The translations under genes were made by a program, and so were the position numbers. Shown here piece after piece: positions 1 through 7,550 of a stretch of DNA of 64,000 nucleotides (positions within the stretch are counted from its first letter, which is position 1; each line of letters starts with the position of its first letter). The notes below the pieces were generated by a model. The model was not told where the DNA came from. It did not search any database and saw nothing but the letters and a program-made list of their open reading frames with translations. Source of the DNA: Vampirovibrionales bacterium (GTDB lineage Bacteria; Cyanobacteriota; Vampirovibrionia; Vampirovibrionales; Vampirovibrionaceae); assembly GCA_016712355.1 (NCBI GenBank), contig JADJRF010000005.1, positions 1,240,001 to 1,304,000 on the forward strand, written 5' to 3'.

Positions 1-1
1 T

Positions 2-844
2 GGCTTGCGAGCCGAACTTACTCATGAAAACAGCGACCAGCACCCGCAGAAACGTATCCCACGGATTTGCGTTTTGAGACGGTGCGCTTTGCGCGGTGGT
101 CGACGTCCCCGCAGGCTTCGGCGCTGGGGCCGTGGAGAACGCGGCTTCAAAGGGATCGAATCCAGATGACGGCGCCGGAGCGCCATACCCGCCGGAATTC
201 GGCGCAACCTGCTGTTGCGGATAGCCTTGGGGGCCCATGTATTGCTGGGGCATGGCCTGCTGTTGCGGGTAGCCTTGAGGGCCCATGTATTGTTGGGGCA
301 TGGCCTGCTGTTGCGGGTAGCCTTGAGGGCCCATGTATTGCTGAGGCATGGCCTGTTGCTGCGGATAGCCTTGGGGGCCCATATATTGCTGAGGCATGGC
401 CTGCTGCTGCGGATAGCCTTGGGGGCCCATGTATTGCTGAGGCATGGCCTGTTGTTGCGGGTAACCTTGTGGGGGCCTGTATTGCTGGGGCATGGCCTGT
501 TGCTGCGGATAGCCTTGTGGGGCCATGTATTGCTGGGGCATAGCCTGCTGCTGCGGGTAACCTTGTGGGGCCATGTATTGCTGGGGCATGGCCTGCTGCT
601 GCGGATAGCCTTGTGGGGGCCTGTATTGCTGGGGCATGGCCTGCTGCTGCGGATAGCTTTGTGGGGCCATGTATTGCTGGGGCATGGCCTGCTGCTGCGG
701 ATAGCCTTGTGGGGCCATGTATTGCTGGGGCATGGCCTGCTGCTGCGGATAGCCTTGTGGGGCCATGTATTGTTGTGGCATGGCCTGCTGTTGCGGGTAG
801 CCAGGATAAGGGCTGCCATAAGAATTGGCAAGAGAGCTGCTCAT
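2..844 (-). CDS. Q/P/M/Y-rich tandem-repeat protein, partial at the window edge
   Basis: No family recognised. From the ATG at 844 the frame stays open to the left edge, so the C-terminus is missing. The N-terminus (MSSSLANSYGSP) leads into twelve copies of a 16-residue unit of the form MPQQYMxPQGYPQQQA, then a Pro/Ser/Ala-rich linker and a short hydrophobic stretch (about WDTFLRVLVAVFMSKF) before the edge. Other frames over the repeats are also open but would give odd Arg- or Leu-rich proteins; this frame was chosen because it shares the Tyr-Pro-Gln-Gln vocabulary of the next two genes upstream. It lies 77 bp downstream of the 922-1791 gene on the same strand. The repeats look intrinsically disordered and recently amplified. 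Function unknown. Confidence 0.75.
   Translation of the reverse strand, partial: MSSSLANSYGSPYPGYPQQQAMPQQYMAPQGYPQQQAMPQQYMAPQGYPQQQAMPQQYMAPQSYPQQQAMPQQYRPPQGYPQQQAMPQQYMAPQGYPQQQAMPQQYMAPQGYPQQQAMPQQYRPPQGYPQQQAMPQQYMGPQGYPQQQAMPQQYMGPQGYPQQQAMPQQYMGPQGYPQQQAMPQQYMGPQGYPQQQAMPQQYMGPQGYPQQQVAPNSGGYGAPAPSSGFDPFEAAFSTAPAPKPAGTSTTAQSAPSQNANPWDTFLRVLVAVFMSKFGSQA
210..802 (-). repeat. Twelve 48-bp tandem repeats inside the Q/P/M-rich gene
   Basis: The motif attg(c/t)tg recurs at 241, 289, 337, 385, 433, 481, 529, 577, 625, 673, 721 and 769, exactly every 48 bp. The unit is a multiple of three, so copy-number change keeps the reading frame. Copies differ mainly at gggggcccat versus tgtggggccat, giving Gly or Ala after the second Met, and two copies have cct in place of cat. 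Similar variants lie next to each other, as expected from stepwise duplication. Confidence 0.95.
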
Positions 845-921
845 GATGCGTGCGCCTTTCAGCTATCGGGAGACAATGAGGACGGGCTGCGATTCAAAGA
901 CTATTCGGGGGATTGGGGCGA

Positions 922-1791
922 TTATTTGGAGGCCGTGGCGGTCGGCTTGGAGCTGCCGAGCATCTGATCCATGATGGAGCTCAGCATCGATTTCAGCTGC
1001 GCTTCGCTCATCCCGCCGAAGAGGGCTGCCAGATCGCCGCCATTGGCGGAAGGTGCGGGGGAAGACGCAGGCGGTTTCGGTTGCTGCGGGGGATAAGACG
1101 GCTGCTGAGGGGGGTAATATGCAGGCGGTTGTTGCGGATAATACGCCTGCTGAGGTGGATAGGCTTGCTGCTGAGGCGGATAATACGCGGGTGGTTGTTG
1201 TTGCGGGTAATACGCCTGCTGCGGGGGATAAGACGGCTGCTGAGGCGGATAATATGCGGGCGGTTGTTGCGGATAATACGCCTGCGGGGGATAGGCCGGC
1301 TGCTGAGGCGGATAATACGCGGGCGGCTGTTGCTGCGGATAGTACGCCTGCGGGGGATAGGCCGGCTGCTGAGGCGGGTAATAGGCTGGGGGTTGATAGA
1401 CAGGCGGCGGCGGCGGGGGTGGAGGCGGCGTTGCCAGTTTCCATTGGGTGTTGGCGATATTACCCAGCTGGCTGGCGTCGCCGTTCATGTAGCCGATGGC
1501 GCTATTGAGCATCGCCATGCCGCCACTGCCGACGTTGACCATCTGGCCCGTTTGCTGCTCAAGGGCAATGCCCTGCAGAGAAGATTGCGCCATGGCGGAA
1601 GCCATGGGCGACATTGAATATCCGCTTTGAAAGAGATCGCCGTATTTCTGATCCAGAGCGGCAATCTGGGCATTGGCGGACTGACGGCTCTGATACATGT
1701 TGGCGTTATAGCTAGCGTAAGCGGGAGTGTTCATCAACGCCTGGGCTGGATTTGAGCCTTGTTGCGGATAACCGCCGTAGCCAATACTCAT
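922..1791 (-). CDS. Low-complexity protein: conserved N-terminal module with P/Q/Y-rich tail
   Basis: Unknown family of 289 residues. Residues 1-115 form a module shared with the upstream paralogue at 2012-2536: matching blocks include QKYGDLFQ, GYSMSPMA, EQQTGQMVN, GGMAMLNSAIGYMNGD and QLGNI. After it come a run of nine prolines, about 110 residues of PAYYPPQQ/AYPPQ repeats, and a short helical-looking end (GDLAALFGGMSEAQLKSMLSSIMDQML). There is no signal peptide or membrane segment. It is the middle gene of three on the minus strand; an AT-rich 220-bp gap upstream could hold its own promoter. The shared module on different disordered tails suggests a modular structural or scaffold role, which is inference only. 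Confidence 0.8.
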   Translation of the reverse strand: MSIGYGGYPQQGSNPAQALMNTPAYASYNANMYQSRQSANAQIAALDQKYGDLFQSGYSMSPMASAMAQSSLQGIALEQQTGQMVNVGSGGMAMLNSAIGYMNGDASQLGNIANTQWKLATPPPPPPPPPVYQPPAYYPPQQPAYPPQAYYPQQQPPAYYPPQQPAYPPQAYYPQQPPAYYPPQQPSYPPQQAYYPQQQPPAYYPPQQQAYPPQQAYYPQQPPAYYPPQQPSYPPQQPKPPASSPAPSANGGDLAALFGGMSEAQLKSMLSSIMDQMLGSSKPTATASK

Positions 1792-2011
1792 AAGGCAGAC
1801 AATCCTCTCTCACAGAACCAAACGGGGATGCTATCATCAGGAAAAACAGTAGATATCTTTAAAAATAAAAACAAATTATTAATGTGAATTGCGTCTTTCT
1901 CAATAAAAATTTAATAATCCGTAGGGCAGGCGGCTGAGGGCTTCTGCCATGTCAAACGCGCCCCCCTGTCCTGTCAGAGAGGCGCGTCATTGCTCACATA
2001 AATCTCGGAGA

Positions 2012-2536
2012 TTAGCTGCTTTTCTTGGCGGCCATCTGTTGCACCATTACCAGCAGCATCTGAAACATCTGCATAATGTCCACGCCGCCGTTGGCAGGCA
2101 TTCCGCCGCCTTGCGGGGGAGGATAACCGCCGGCCTGATACCCATAGCCACCGCCGCCGAATTGCTGTTGCGGGGGATATGCGCCCATGCCGCCGCCGGA
2201 GAAGTTCCAGGGCGTGTTAAGAATATTGCCCAATTGGCTGCTGTCGCCATTCATATAGCCGATGGCGCTGTTGAGCATCGCCATGCCGCCGCCGCCCATG
2301 TTTACCATCTGGCCGGTCTGCTGTTCGGCCATGATGCCGCGCATCGCAGACTGGTTCATGGCTGCTGCCATGGGCGACATTGAATAGCCCATCTGGAACA
2401 GATCGCCATACTTCTGGTCGAATGCGGCGAGTTGCGCGCTGGCATTCTGACGCGTCTGCCAATTGCTCTGCGTGAGGCCGAAATACGCAGGATTGCTCAT
2501 CAACTGCTGCATCGGCGTATATCCGTTAGAAGCCAT
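2012..2536 (-). CDS. Low-complexity protein: conserved module with Gly-rich tail (paralogue)
   Basis: Unknown protein of 174 residues, clearly paralogous to the 922-1791 product: the N-terminal ~110 residues align almost without gaps through QKYGDLFQ, GYSMSPMA, EQQTGQMVN, GGMAMLNSAIGYMNGD and LGNILNT. The tail differs: instead of PPQQ repeats it is a Gly/Tyr/Gln-rich segment (GGGGYGYQAGGYPPPQGGG) followed by a Met/Gln-rich amphipathic end (IMQMFQMLLVMVQQMAAKK). This end resembles in style the Met-rich helix ending the 922-1791 protein. It is the first of the three genes in transcription order, with a roughly 210-bp gap to the agmatinase gene. Function unknown. Confidence 0.8.
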   Translation of the reverse strand: MASNGYTPMQQLMSNPAYFGLTQSNWQTRQNASAQLAAFDQKYGDLFQMGYSMSPMAAAMNQSAMRGIMAEQQTGQMVNMGGGGMAMLNSAIGYMNGDSSQLGNILNTPWNFSGGGMGAYPPQQQFGGGGYGYQAGGYPPPQGGGMPANGGVDIMQMFQMLLVMVQQMAAKKSS

Positions 2537-2747
2537 TTTCTGGAGCCTCTCTCTTCTGCACTTCTCTCATGGGAGTGGGGTCATGGTCTATAAATTAATA
2601 AAAACATTCTATTGCGCCGGATTGTCCTTCTTAATAATTTGTTCAGATTTCGGCGTCGGGCGCGCTGAAACAAGCGGCCTATGCAGCGCTGGAGATGCAG
2701 GGCGACTTAAATGCGTCCGCTCGTGGGCGTTGATTAGAAAATAGTCG

Positions 2748-3617
2748 CTAGAAAATCAGCAGCGTCTCGCGGATTACTTTCGCGGCGACGACTGATGAGA
2801 CGCCTGTTGGATCGAGCGTCGGGGCCAGTTCAACGGCGTCAGCGCCCACCACGCGAAGCGACTGGAAACGCTCTAGCCAGTCGATGAGGGTTTGAAAGCT
2901 CATACCGCCGGGCTCTGGCGTGCCCGTGCCAGGAAACGCGCCGGGATCCAGCACGTCAAGATCCACGGTGAGAAAGACAGGGCGATTCTGAAGACGCTGC
3001 AAGGCGCTGGGCAGCTCATCGGCAGCGGTGACCAGCGTCTGATGCTCGCGCATCCAGTTGAATTCCTCGCGAGGGCCGGAGCGGATGCCTACCTGGATCA
3101 GCCGTTGGGGGCCGATGCGATCGGCGATGCGACGCATGACGCTGGCATGCGAGAGCGTCTCGCCGAGATAGTCGTCTCTAAGGTCAGCGTGCGCGTCAAA
3201 ATGGAGTACCGCCAGATCCTCAAAGCGCTCCAGATAAGCTTCAATGACCGGCAATGTCACCAGATGCTCGCCGCCGACGCCCATCCAGCGCTTACCTGCC
3301 GCTAATGTCTGAGTGGCCGCCTGTCGAATGCGATCCAGCGCCACAGACTTGCCACCGAAGGGCAATTCCAGATCGCCCGCATCGAAGAACGCCACATCGC
3401 CCAGATCGCGATCCAGACGCGGCGAATAGGTTTCCAGCCCGTAAGACGCCTCGCGAATGGCCGCAGGGCCAAAGCGCGCGCCGGGGCGGTAGCTGCAGGT
3501 ACCGTCGTACGGCAGGCCGACCATCACCCAGTCGGCGTCTTCAAAGCGCTCACAGGAGCCCATCCAGGCGCGTCCCAGAAACGGACCGCTTATAAAGCCG
3601 TGCGCGTTGCTGTTCAT
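2748..3617 (-). CDS. speB: Agmatinase (ureohydrolase family)
   Basis: Cytosolic enzyme hydrolysing agmatine to putrescine and urea. The manganese-binding ureohydrolase motifs are present in order: GGEH at residues 115-118, DAHADLR at 141-147, SHA near 157 and DLDVLDP at 219-225. The 289-residue length is typical. The start is the ATG at 3617, which overlaps the spermidine synthase stop as ATGA; an alternative 6-codon extension upstream is less likely. It is the last gene of the spe operon, so putrescine made here would feed the spermidine synthase encoded just upstream. Guanidinobutyrase and other ureohydrolases look similar, but this operon favours agmatine. No classical arginine decarboxylase lies nearby, which matters for the duplicated SpeD genes. 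Confidence 0.9.
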   Translation of the reverse strand: MNSNAHGFISGPFLGRAWMGSCERFEDADWVMVGLPYDGTCSYRPGARFGPAAIREASYGLETYSPRLDRDLGDVAFFDAGDLELPFGGKSVALDRIRQAATQTLAAGKRWMGVGGEHLVTLPVIEAYLERFEDLAVLHFDAHADLRDDYLGETLSHASVMRRIADRIGPQRLIQVGIRSGPREEFNWMREHQTLVTAADELPSALQRLQNRPVFLTVDLDVLDPGAFPGTGTPEPGGMSFQTLIDWLERFQSLRVVGADAVELAPTLDPTGVSSVVAAKVIRETLLIF

Positions 3618-4543
3618 GTCAGGCCCGGCGCCCACGGCGTCGGCTCGCCTGCCATGCGCTGGCGCGCAAACGTCGGCAGAGCAAAGGCGGCGGGCAGCAA
3701 CTCGCCGTTGAGATAGCGCAAAGCGGGCTCCAGTGACGTCAGACGCGCGGCAATCGCCGGATCTGATGAGATGGCGGCTGTCAGACGCTCGCGCGGTGTC
3801 GGGGCGTTTTCATCCCCGCTACAGATGGCCCATGTCCACATTGCGCCGGGATACGTGGGAATCACCGCCCAGTAGGGCGAAACCTGCGCAAAGGTCCGGC
3901 GCAGCAAATCGTAAATCAGCCCCTGTTCGCGTGCGTGAGCGACGGGCGATTCGGTCTGGTTGGCCATCACCCCGCCGGGCGTCAGGCATTGGCGCGCGTT
4001 GCGGTAGAAAGACTCCGTAAACAGGCCTTCGCCGGGCCCCATTGGGTCGGTAGAATCAATCAGAATCACGTCAAAGCGATTGCCCCCGGCCTGAGCGCAG
4101 TCGGCCATATAAGCAATGCCATCGCGAATCTCGATGCGTACGCGCGGATCGCCCAGTTGCCCGGCGATGCTGGGCAAAAACTCGCGGCAGGCGTCCACGA
4201 CGGCGCCATCAATCTCGCACAGCACGACTTCTTCAACGCCCGGATGCCGCAACACTTCGCGCGCGGAACCGCCGTCGCCCCCGCCGATAATCAGCACGCG
4301 GCGCGGCACCGGGCAGCAGAGCATCGCCGGATGCGCGATCATCTCGTGATAGACGAACTCGTCGCGCTCGCTGGTCATTACCAGGCCGTCCAGCAGCAAC
4401 ATACGGCCAAAGTAGGCCGTTTCGATAATGTCGATGGTCTGAAACGGCGATACGGCATGATACAGCAGCCGTCCGGCCTTCAGGCCCAGACGGACCGATT
4501 CGGCGTAGGTTTCGCTGACCCAGAGTTGTAACGGCGTGTCCAC
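3614..4543 (-). CDS. speE: Spermidine synthase (aminopropyltransferase)
   Basis: Transfers the aminopropyl group of decarboxylated S-adenosylmethionine to putrescine, forming spermidine and methylthioadenosine. Length 309 residues. An N-terminal beta domain containing QTIDIIET and LLLDG precedes a Rossmann-like domain with the glycine loop GGGDGG (87-92), an acidic CEID at the end of the next strand, and the signature DSTDPMGPGEGLF starting at Asp163, the expected catalytic region. It follows the shorter-motif SpeD paralogue by 4 bp and overlaps speB by 4 bp, so all four genes should be co-translated. The long tail after TWAICSG is not unusual for bacterial SpeE. Confidence 0.93.
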   Translation of the reverse strand: MDTPLQLWVSETYAESVRLGLKAGRLLYHAVSPFQTIDIIETAYFGRMLLLDGLVMTSERDEFVYHEMIAHPAMLCCPVPRRVLIIGGGDGGSAREVLRHPGVEEVVLCEIDGAVVDACREFLPSIAGQLGDPRVRIEIRDGIAYMADCAQAGGNRFDVILIDSTDPMGPGEGLFTESFYRNARQCLTPGGVMANQTESPVAHAREQGLIYDLLRRTFAQVSPYWAVIPTYPGAMWTWAICSGDENAPTPRERLTAAISSDPAIAARLTSLEPALRYLNGELLPAAFALPTFARQRMAGEPTPWAPGLT

Positions 4544-4547
4544 GGCG

Positions 4548-5048
4548 TCAGGCCCGGCGTGCGCCGGCGTGCTCCAGCAGCGGGGCCGCCTCGCGCTCGC
4601 GTGTCGGCGCTAAGGCCTCCGTCGCCGCCGCCGGAGGGGCGACCAAACACGCCCGCTCTTCCACTGTGCGTGGAAAAAGCCGGCCGCGACTGGCATGATG
4701 CGCTTCAAAGTCGCGCACGCCAAAGGCTTCGAGAACCAGCGCCTGCGTTTTGTCCACGTCGAACGGCTTGCAGCTGAAAATATCGAAGAAGAAGTAGTCT
4801 TTCTCGGTAAACGAGTGGAAGGTGATATGCGATTCGGCAATGACAACCAGACCGGTGATGCCCTTGTCTTCAGGAATCAGGCCTTCGTATGGAAACACGT
4901 AGGGCTGGATGATCCGCGTCATGCCGATGCGCTCGGGCAGGCGGTACAGAAAGTCAAAGACGAATTGCAGGCTGCCAATGCGCTCAGGGTCGCACTGACG
5001 GCAATCGAGCATCAGGTGAGGGCCAAAGCCCGAATACATCGTCGTCAT
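4548..5048 (-). CDS. SpeD/SpeH-like pyruvoyl-dependent decarboxylase, divergent paralogue
   Basis: A 166-residue member of the S-adenosylmethionine decarboxylase family. These proteins self-cleave before a serine that becomes the pyruvoyl cofactor. Visible hallmarks are IAESH with the serine at residue 73, His78 (in TFHSF) and Cys93 (in IFSCKP), so processing looks possible. The surroundings differ from canonical SpeH: FTEKDYFFFD replaces WPEYGYAAVD, and there is an extra charged, Ala-rich C-terminal tail. Its ATG overlaps the stop of the canonical paralogue (ATGA at 5048-5045) and it ends 4 bp before speE. Some SpeD homologues are known to decarboxylate arginine or ornithine instead of S-adenosylmethionine. 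As agmatinase follows in the operon and no other arginine decarboxylase is visible, this copy is a candidate for that activity; this is inference. Confidence 0.85.
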   Translation of the reverse strand: MTTMYSGFGPHLMLDCRQCDPERIGSLQFVFDFLYRLPERIGMTRIIQPYVFPYEGLIPEDKGITGLVVIAESHITFHSFTEKDYFFFDIFSCKPFDVDKTQALVLEAFGVRDFEAHHASRGRLFPRTVEERACLVAPPAAATEALAPTREREAAPLLEHAGARRA

Positions 5049-5533
5049 GTCAGGCCCTCCACCGTTTGCGGGGAGGTGAACGACTGGGCGCGCACTTCAA
5101 ATGGCGCTTTCAGCACCTGATGGGTATCGCTGTTCATGAGGCCGCGCGCCAGCTCGGAGTAAAACGCTGAGCCCGCATGCAGATGCTCGCGCAGGTAGTC
5201 GTAAGCGACCATCGGATCGCACGAATCCCCGCAGGTAAAGAGATCGACCGCCGCGTAGCCGTATTCAGGCCACGTATGAATCGCCAGGTGCGATTCCGCG
5301 ATAATCACCACGCCGCTTACGCCGTACGGGCTAAAATGATGGAAATTCTGCTGGACGATCGTCGCGCCACACTTAACGGCGGCTTCGCACATCGTCTGCT
5401 CAATCAGCGCCACGTTATTGAGGACATTCGGGTCGCAATCGTAGAATTCCGCCAGCAGGTGTTGGCCCAGGTTAAAGATGGAGGCGGTCTGGCTCGCCGG
5501 ATGAGGCGTCGGGGTGAAAACGGCTTGTTTCAA
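5045..5533 (-). CDS. speH: S-adenosylmethionine decarboxylase proenzyme (SpeH type)
   Basis: Makes decarboxylated S-adenosylmethionine, the aminopropyl donor for SpeE. At 162 residues it has the compact prokaryotic form. The maturation motif is canonical: AESH with Ser81 as the pyruvoyl precursor, His86 in IHTWPE, then YGYAAVDLFTCG with Cys101. The first gene of the operon, it starts at the ATG at 5533; 48 bp upstream lies a 7-bp inverted repeat that may be an operator. The order speH, speD-like, speE, speB could turn arginine plus S-adenosylmethionine into spermidine if one paralogue supplies agmatine. Which copy is the true S-adenosylmethionine decarboxylase is judged from motif similarity only. 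Confidence 0.92.
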   Translation of the reverse strand: MKQAVFTPTPHPASQTASIFNLGQHLLAEFYDCDPNVLNNVALIEQTMCEAAVKCGATIVQQNFHHFSPYGVSGVVIIAESHLAIHTWPEYGYAAVDLFTCGDSCDPMVAYDYLREHLHAGSAFYSELARGLMNSDTHQVLKAPFEVRAQSFTSPQTVEGLT

Positions 5534-6323
5534 CTCGGTCGGCTCTCCTGTCAGTTCGGGTTAGGGACGCTAAGGATCCTCTATACCAAGGGTATAGAAG
5601 CGGGAGGTTTGAACGGTGAGCGATTTCATCATGAATGAATAAAACACGGAACCCTCTAAAATGAAGCGTTATTGACTCACAAAGATCAAGCGGGATCAAA
5701 CCCGGAATTATTCGCGACTCGTCTGCTTTTGATTATAGCCGACCCCGGCAAGAATCTCTCAAGGTCAGCTGACTCAAAGGGTTGAATCACGCAAAGCGAC
5801 TCGACAATTTACGATGAGACTTTAATTCTGCGCACGTTCAGGCAGAGTCAAGAAAATTCGGGTTCGCTACAATGCCCGTCAATACGCGGCAATGCGTTCA
5901 GCGGAAATTTTTTGAGGGGACTCTGGCCCTTAACGGACTTGGCAAGGTTGAAAACGCTTATTTTTCGGCCCCTTCAGCGATAGGCAATTCTGAATCGCTC
6001 AGACCCCTGCTCCTTCAGCGATCCCCTAGGCGTCGCGGGCCGATATAAAAACGATTTGCGCAAGCAGGTTTCTGTAATAAATCTTCATATTGTGTCGAAT
6101 CGTATCCTCTGTTGAGCGGATCGCCGTGTTTTGGGATTTGGCCATCGGTTGCGACGGCCTGTTTTGATAAGCGCTTGATAGGCGGTGCGCGCTTCTGGCG
6201 GTCAATAGGAAATTCTTCCTGCCAGATTTGAGAAAGTCTTCTTATGAACAGCCCGGCCGTAAGCGCTTTAATACCATCATCAGCCCGCACAAACCGCTTG
6301 CCCAGACTTGAGGAGACGCCGCC
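5534..6323. other. Long intergenic region between the spe operon and a small plus-strand gene
   Basis: 790 bp without a convincing gene. It must hold the promoters of the minus-strand spe operon and of the plus-strand gene at 6324. The inverted repeat at 5581-5597 is the only clear element. A minus-strand open frame over 6015-6398 lacks recognisable protein character and a ribosome binding site. I see no tRNA or obvious terminator. Confidence 0.5.
5581..5597. promoter_or_regulatory. Perfect 7-bp inverted repeat upstream of the polyamine operon
   Basis: CTATACC-AAG-GGTATAG, two perfect 7-bp arms around 3 bp, centred about 55 bp before the speH start codon. No T-run follows on either strand, so it does not look like a terminator. 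Its position suits a repressor operator or an element overlapping the promoter. The cognate regulator is unknown. Confidence 0.5.
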
Positions 6324-6719
6324 ATGTCCACGATGTCCTACCCCACTAGCGCTTACCGCTATCCGCAGTCTTATGGTTATGCCAACAGCCCGTTTCAAGC
6401 GTTTCGGGATTCTTCCTCTCGTCCGCTCACGATGGCTTCAGACGTTTACGCGCCGAGCCGCGCTCGCACGGCTTCCACGTCGATTCTTGCGCCTAAAGCG
6501 CCCGAGCGCCGCTCTTTGATTGGCGCCTTCTGGCGTCACGCCAAGCTGATGATTGGCGGCTTTATCGCCAGCAAGCTGTTTAACAAAGTGACGGGCCTGC
6601 TGCCCGAATTCACGTTCCGTCAATTCGCCAAGCTGTACATCGGCGGCGCGCTGGGCGTTGCAGGCGTGCAGTACGCCGCCGCCAAGGTATCCGGCTCTAA
6701 CGCGAGCCAACAGGCATAA
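6324..6719 (+). CDS. Small hypothetical protein with a hydrophobic C-terminal half
   Basis: 131 residues, not recognised. The first 65 residues are Ser/Tyr/Pro-rich and probably disordered (MSTMSYPTSAYRYPQSYGYA). The second half has a patch of basic and hydrophobic residues (FWRHAKLMIGGFIASKLFNK) and a Gly/Ala-rich segment (LYIGGALGVAGVQYAAAKV) that could associate with a membrane. The start is the ATG at 6324, preceded by GAGGAG about 9 bp upstream, a good ribosome binding site. It is a single-gene unit ended by a strong terminator at 6776-6806. The Tyr/Gln/Ser-rich N-terminus recalls other low-complexity proteins in this window, but no alignment is claimed. Confidence 0.7.
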   Translation: MSTMSYPTSAYRYPQSYGYANSPFQAFRDSSSRPLTMASDVYAPSRARTASTSILAPKAPERRSLIGAFWRHAKLMIGGFIASKLFNKVTGLLPEFTFRQFAKLYIGGALGVAGVQYAAAKVSGSNASQQA

Positions 6720-6775
6720 GGGGGAAAGCAGAAGAGGGATAATGCGCCGAGGCGCGCTCATTTCCAGGCCTCATC

Positions 6776-6806
6776 GCCTGCCGCGACTGCGCGGCGGGCT
6801 TTTTTT
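6776..6806 (+). terminator. Rho-independent terminator
   Basis: Ten-base stem GCCTGCCGCG / CGCGGCGGGC with one wobble pair and a 4-base loop, followed by seven T. It lies 57 bp after the stop of the 6324-6719 gene. Confidence 0.85.
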
Positions 6807-6851
6807 GCGTCGATGATGGGATGAAAACAGGCGCGCCGGGAGTTTTCCTCT

Positions 6852-7316
6852 TTAGACGCCGCCCGCGCAGCAGGCTTGGGCCGCGCGCTGGATTTCTTCC
6901 GGGCTCAAGTTGCGCTGCTGGGTCGCAAACGCCCACTGATGCCCATACGGGTCTTTGACCTGTCCGTAACGATCGCCCCAGAAGGCGTCTTGAATGGGCA
7001 TCATGACTTCACAACCTGCCGCGACGGCGGTTTGATACCACGCGTCGGCGTCATCCACCGACAGGTGAAGGGTGATGGGGCTGCCGCCCAGCTTTCGCGG
7101 GGAAGAGCAGTTTTCGCCCATCGCATCGCACAGAAAGAGGTGCGACTCGCCGATCTGGAGTTGCGCGTGCATGATGCCGCGCCCGTCGGGCGTGGTCAGG
7201 ACGTACATTTCCTGGGCGCGGAGGGCGCGTTTGTAGAAATCGATGGCCTCGCGGGCGTTGTCGACCACCAGATGCGGGGTGAGGCTATTTTGAGCCGGCG
7301 GCGCTGGATGCGTCAT
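6852..7316 (-). CDS. VOC-superfamily protein (PhnB/glyoxalase-like)
   Basis: 154 residues with the beta-alpha-beta-beta-beta arrangement of the vicinal oxygen chelate superfamily. An N-terminal LTPHLVVDNAREAIDFYKRA is typical of PhnB-like proteins, followed by GIMHAQLQIGESHLFLCD in the first half. The second module contains LHLSVDDADAWYQTAVAAG, a central FWGDRYGQVKDPYGHQWAFAT and the C-terminus LSPEEIQRA, common in this subfamily. Metal ligand candidates are the His, Gln and Glu residues of these strands. Such proteins range from resistance proteins to isomerases and dioxygenases, so substrate cannot be assigned. It is a single gene, convergent with the gene at 6324-6719. Confidence 0.85.
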   Translation of the reverse strand: MTHPAPPAQNSLTPHLVVDNAREAIDFYKRALRAQEMYVLTTPDGRGIMHAQLQIGESHLFLCDAMGENCSSPRKLGGSPITLHLSVDDADAWYQTAVAAGCEVMMPIQDAFWGDRYGQVKDPYGHQWAFATQQRNLSPEEIQRAAQACCAGGV

Positions 7317-7550
7317 AACAGGGACTCCTTCTTTTACTGTGTAAGACTTCTTTTCTCTGTTAGATTTCTCTGCTCTGTCAGATTTTTTCTATGAGCTTTC
7401 TCAAACTTGGAGTGTTAGCGTAACGAATTTTTCAGTTGCCGTCAAATGCGCCAGCGCGGATTTTTCTCTGCCGGGAACGCCTTGGCAGAGGCTTCGCGTG
7501 ACCAGACAACGCCTTTAAAAGTTAAGTCTTGCGCCTGGGTGTTGCTCGTC

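Noticed and set aside
22..967. Long Arg/Ser/Pro-, Leu/His- and Ala/Gly-rich open frames across the 48-bp repeats
   Set aside because: The repeat unit is a multiple of three and stop-free in several frames. Only the frame starting at 844 matches the composition of the adjacent paralogues.
913..1617. Arg/Leu-rich plus-strand frame opposite the P/Q/Y-rich gene
   Set aside because: It is the antisense of Pro/Gln/Tyr repeats and has no protein-like features.
6015..6398. 127-codon minus-strand frame upstream of the small plus-strand gene
   Set aside because: No ribosome binding site, no recognisable features, and it overlaps the start of a better-supported gene.
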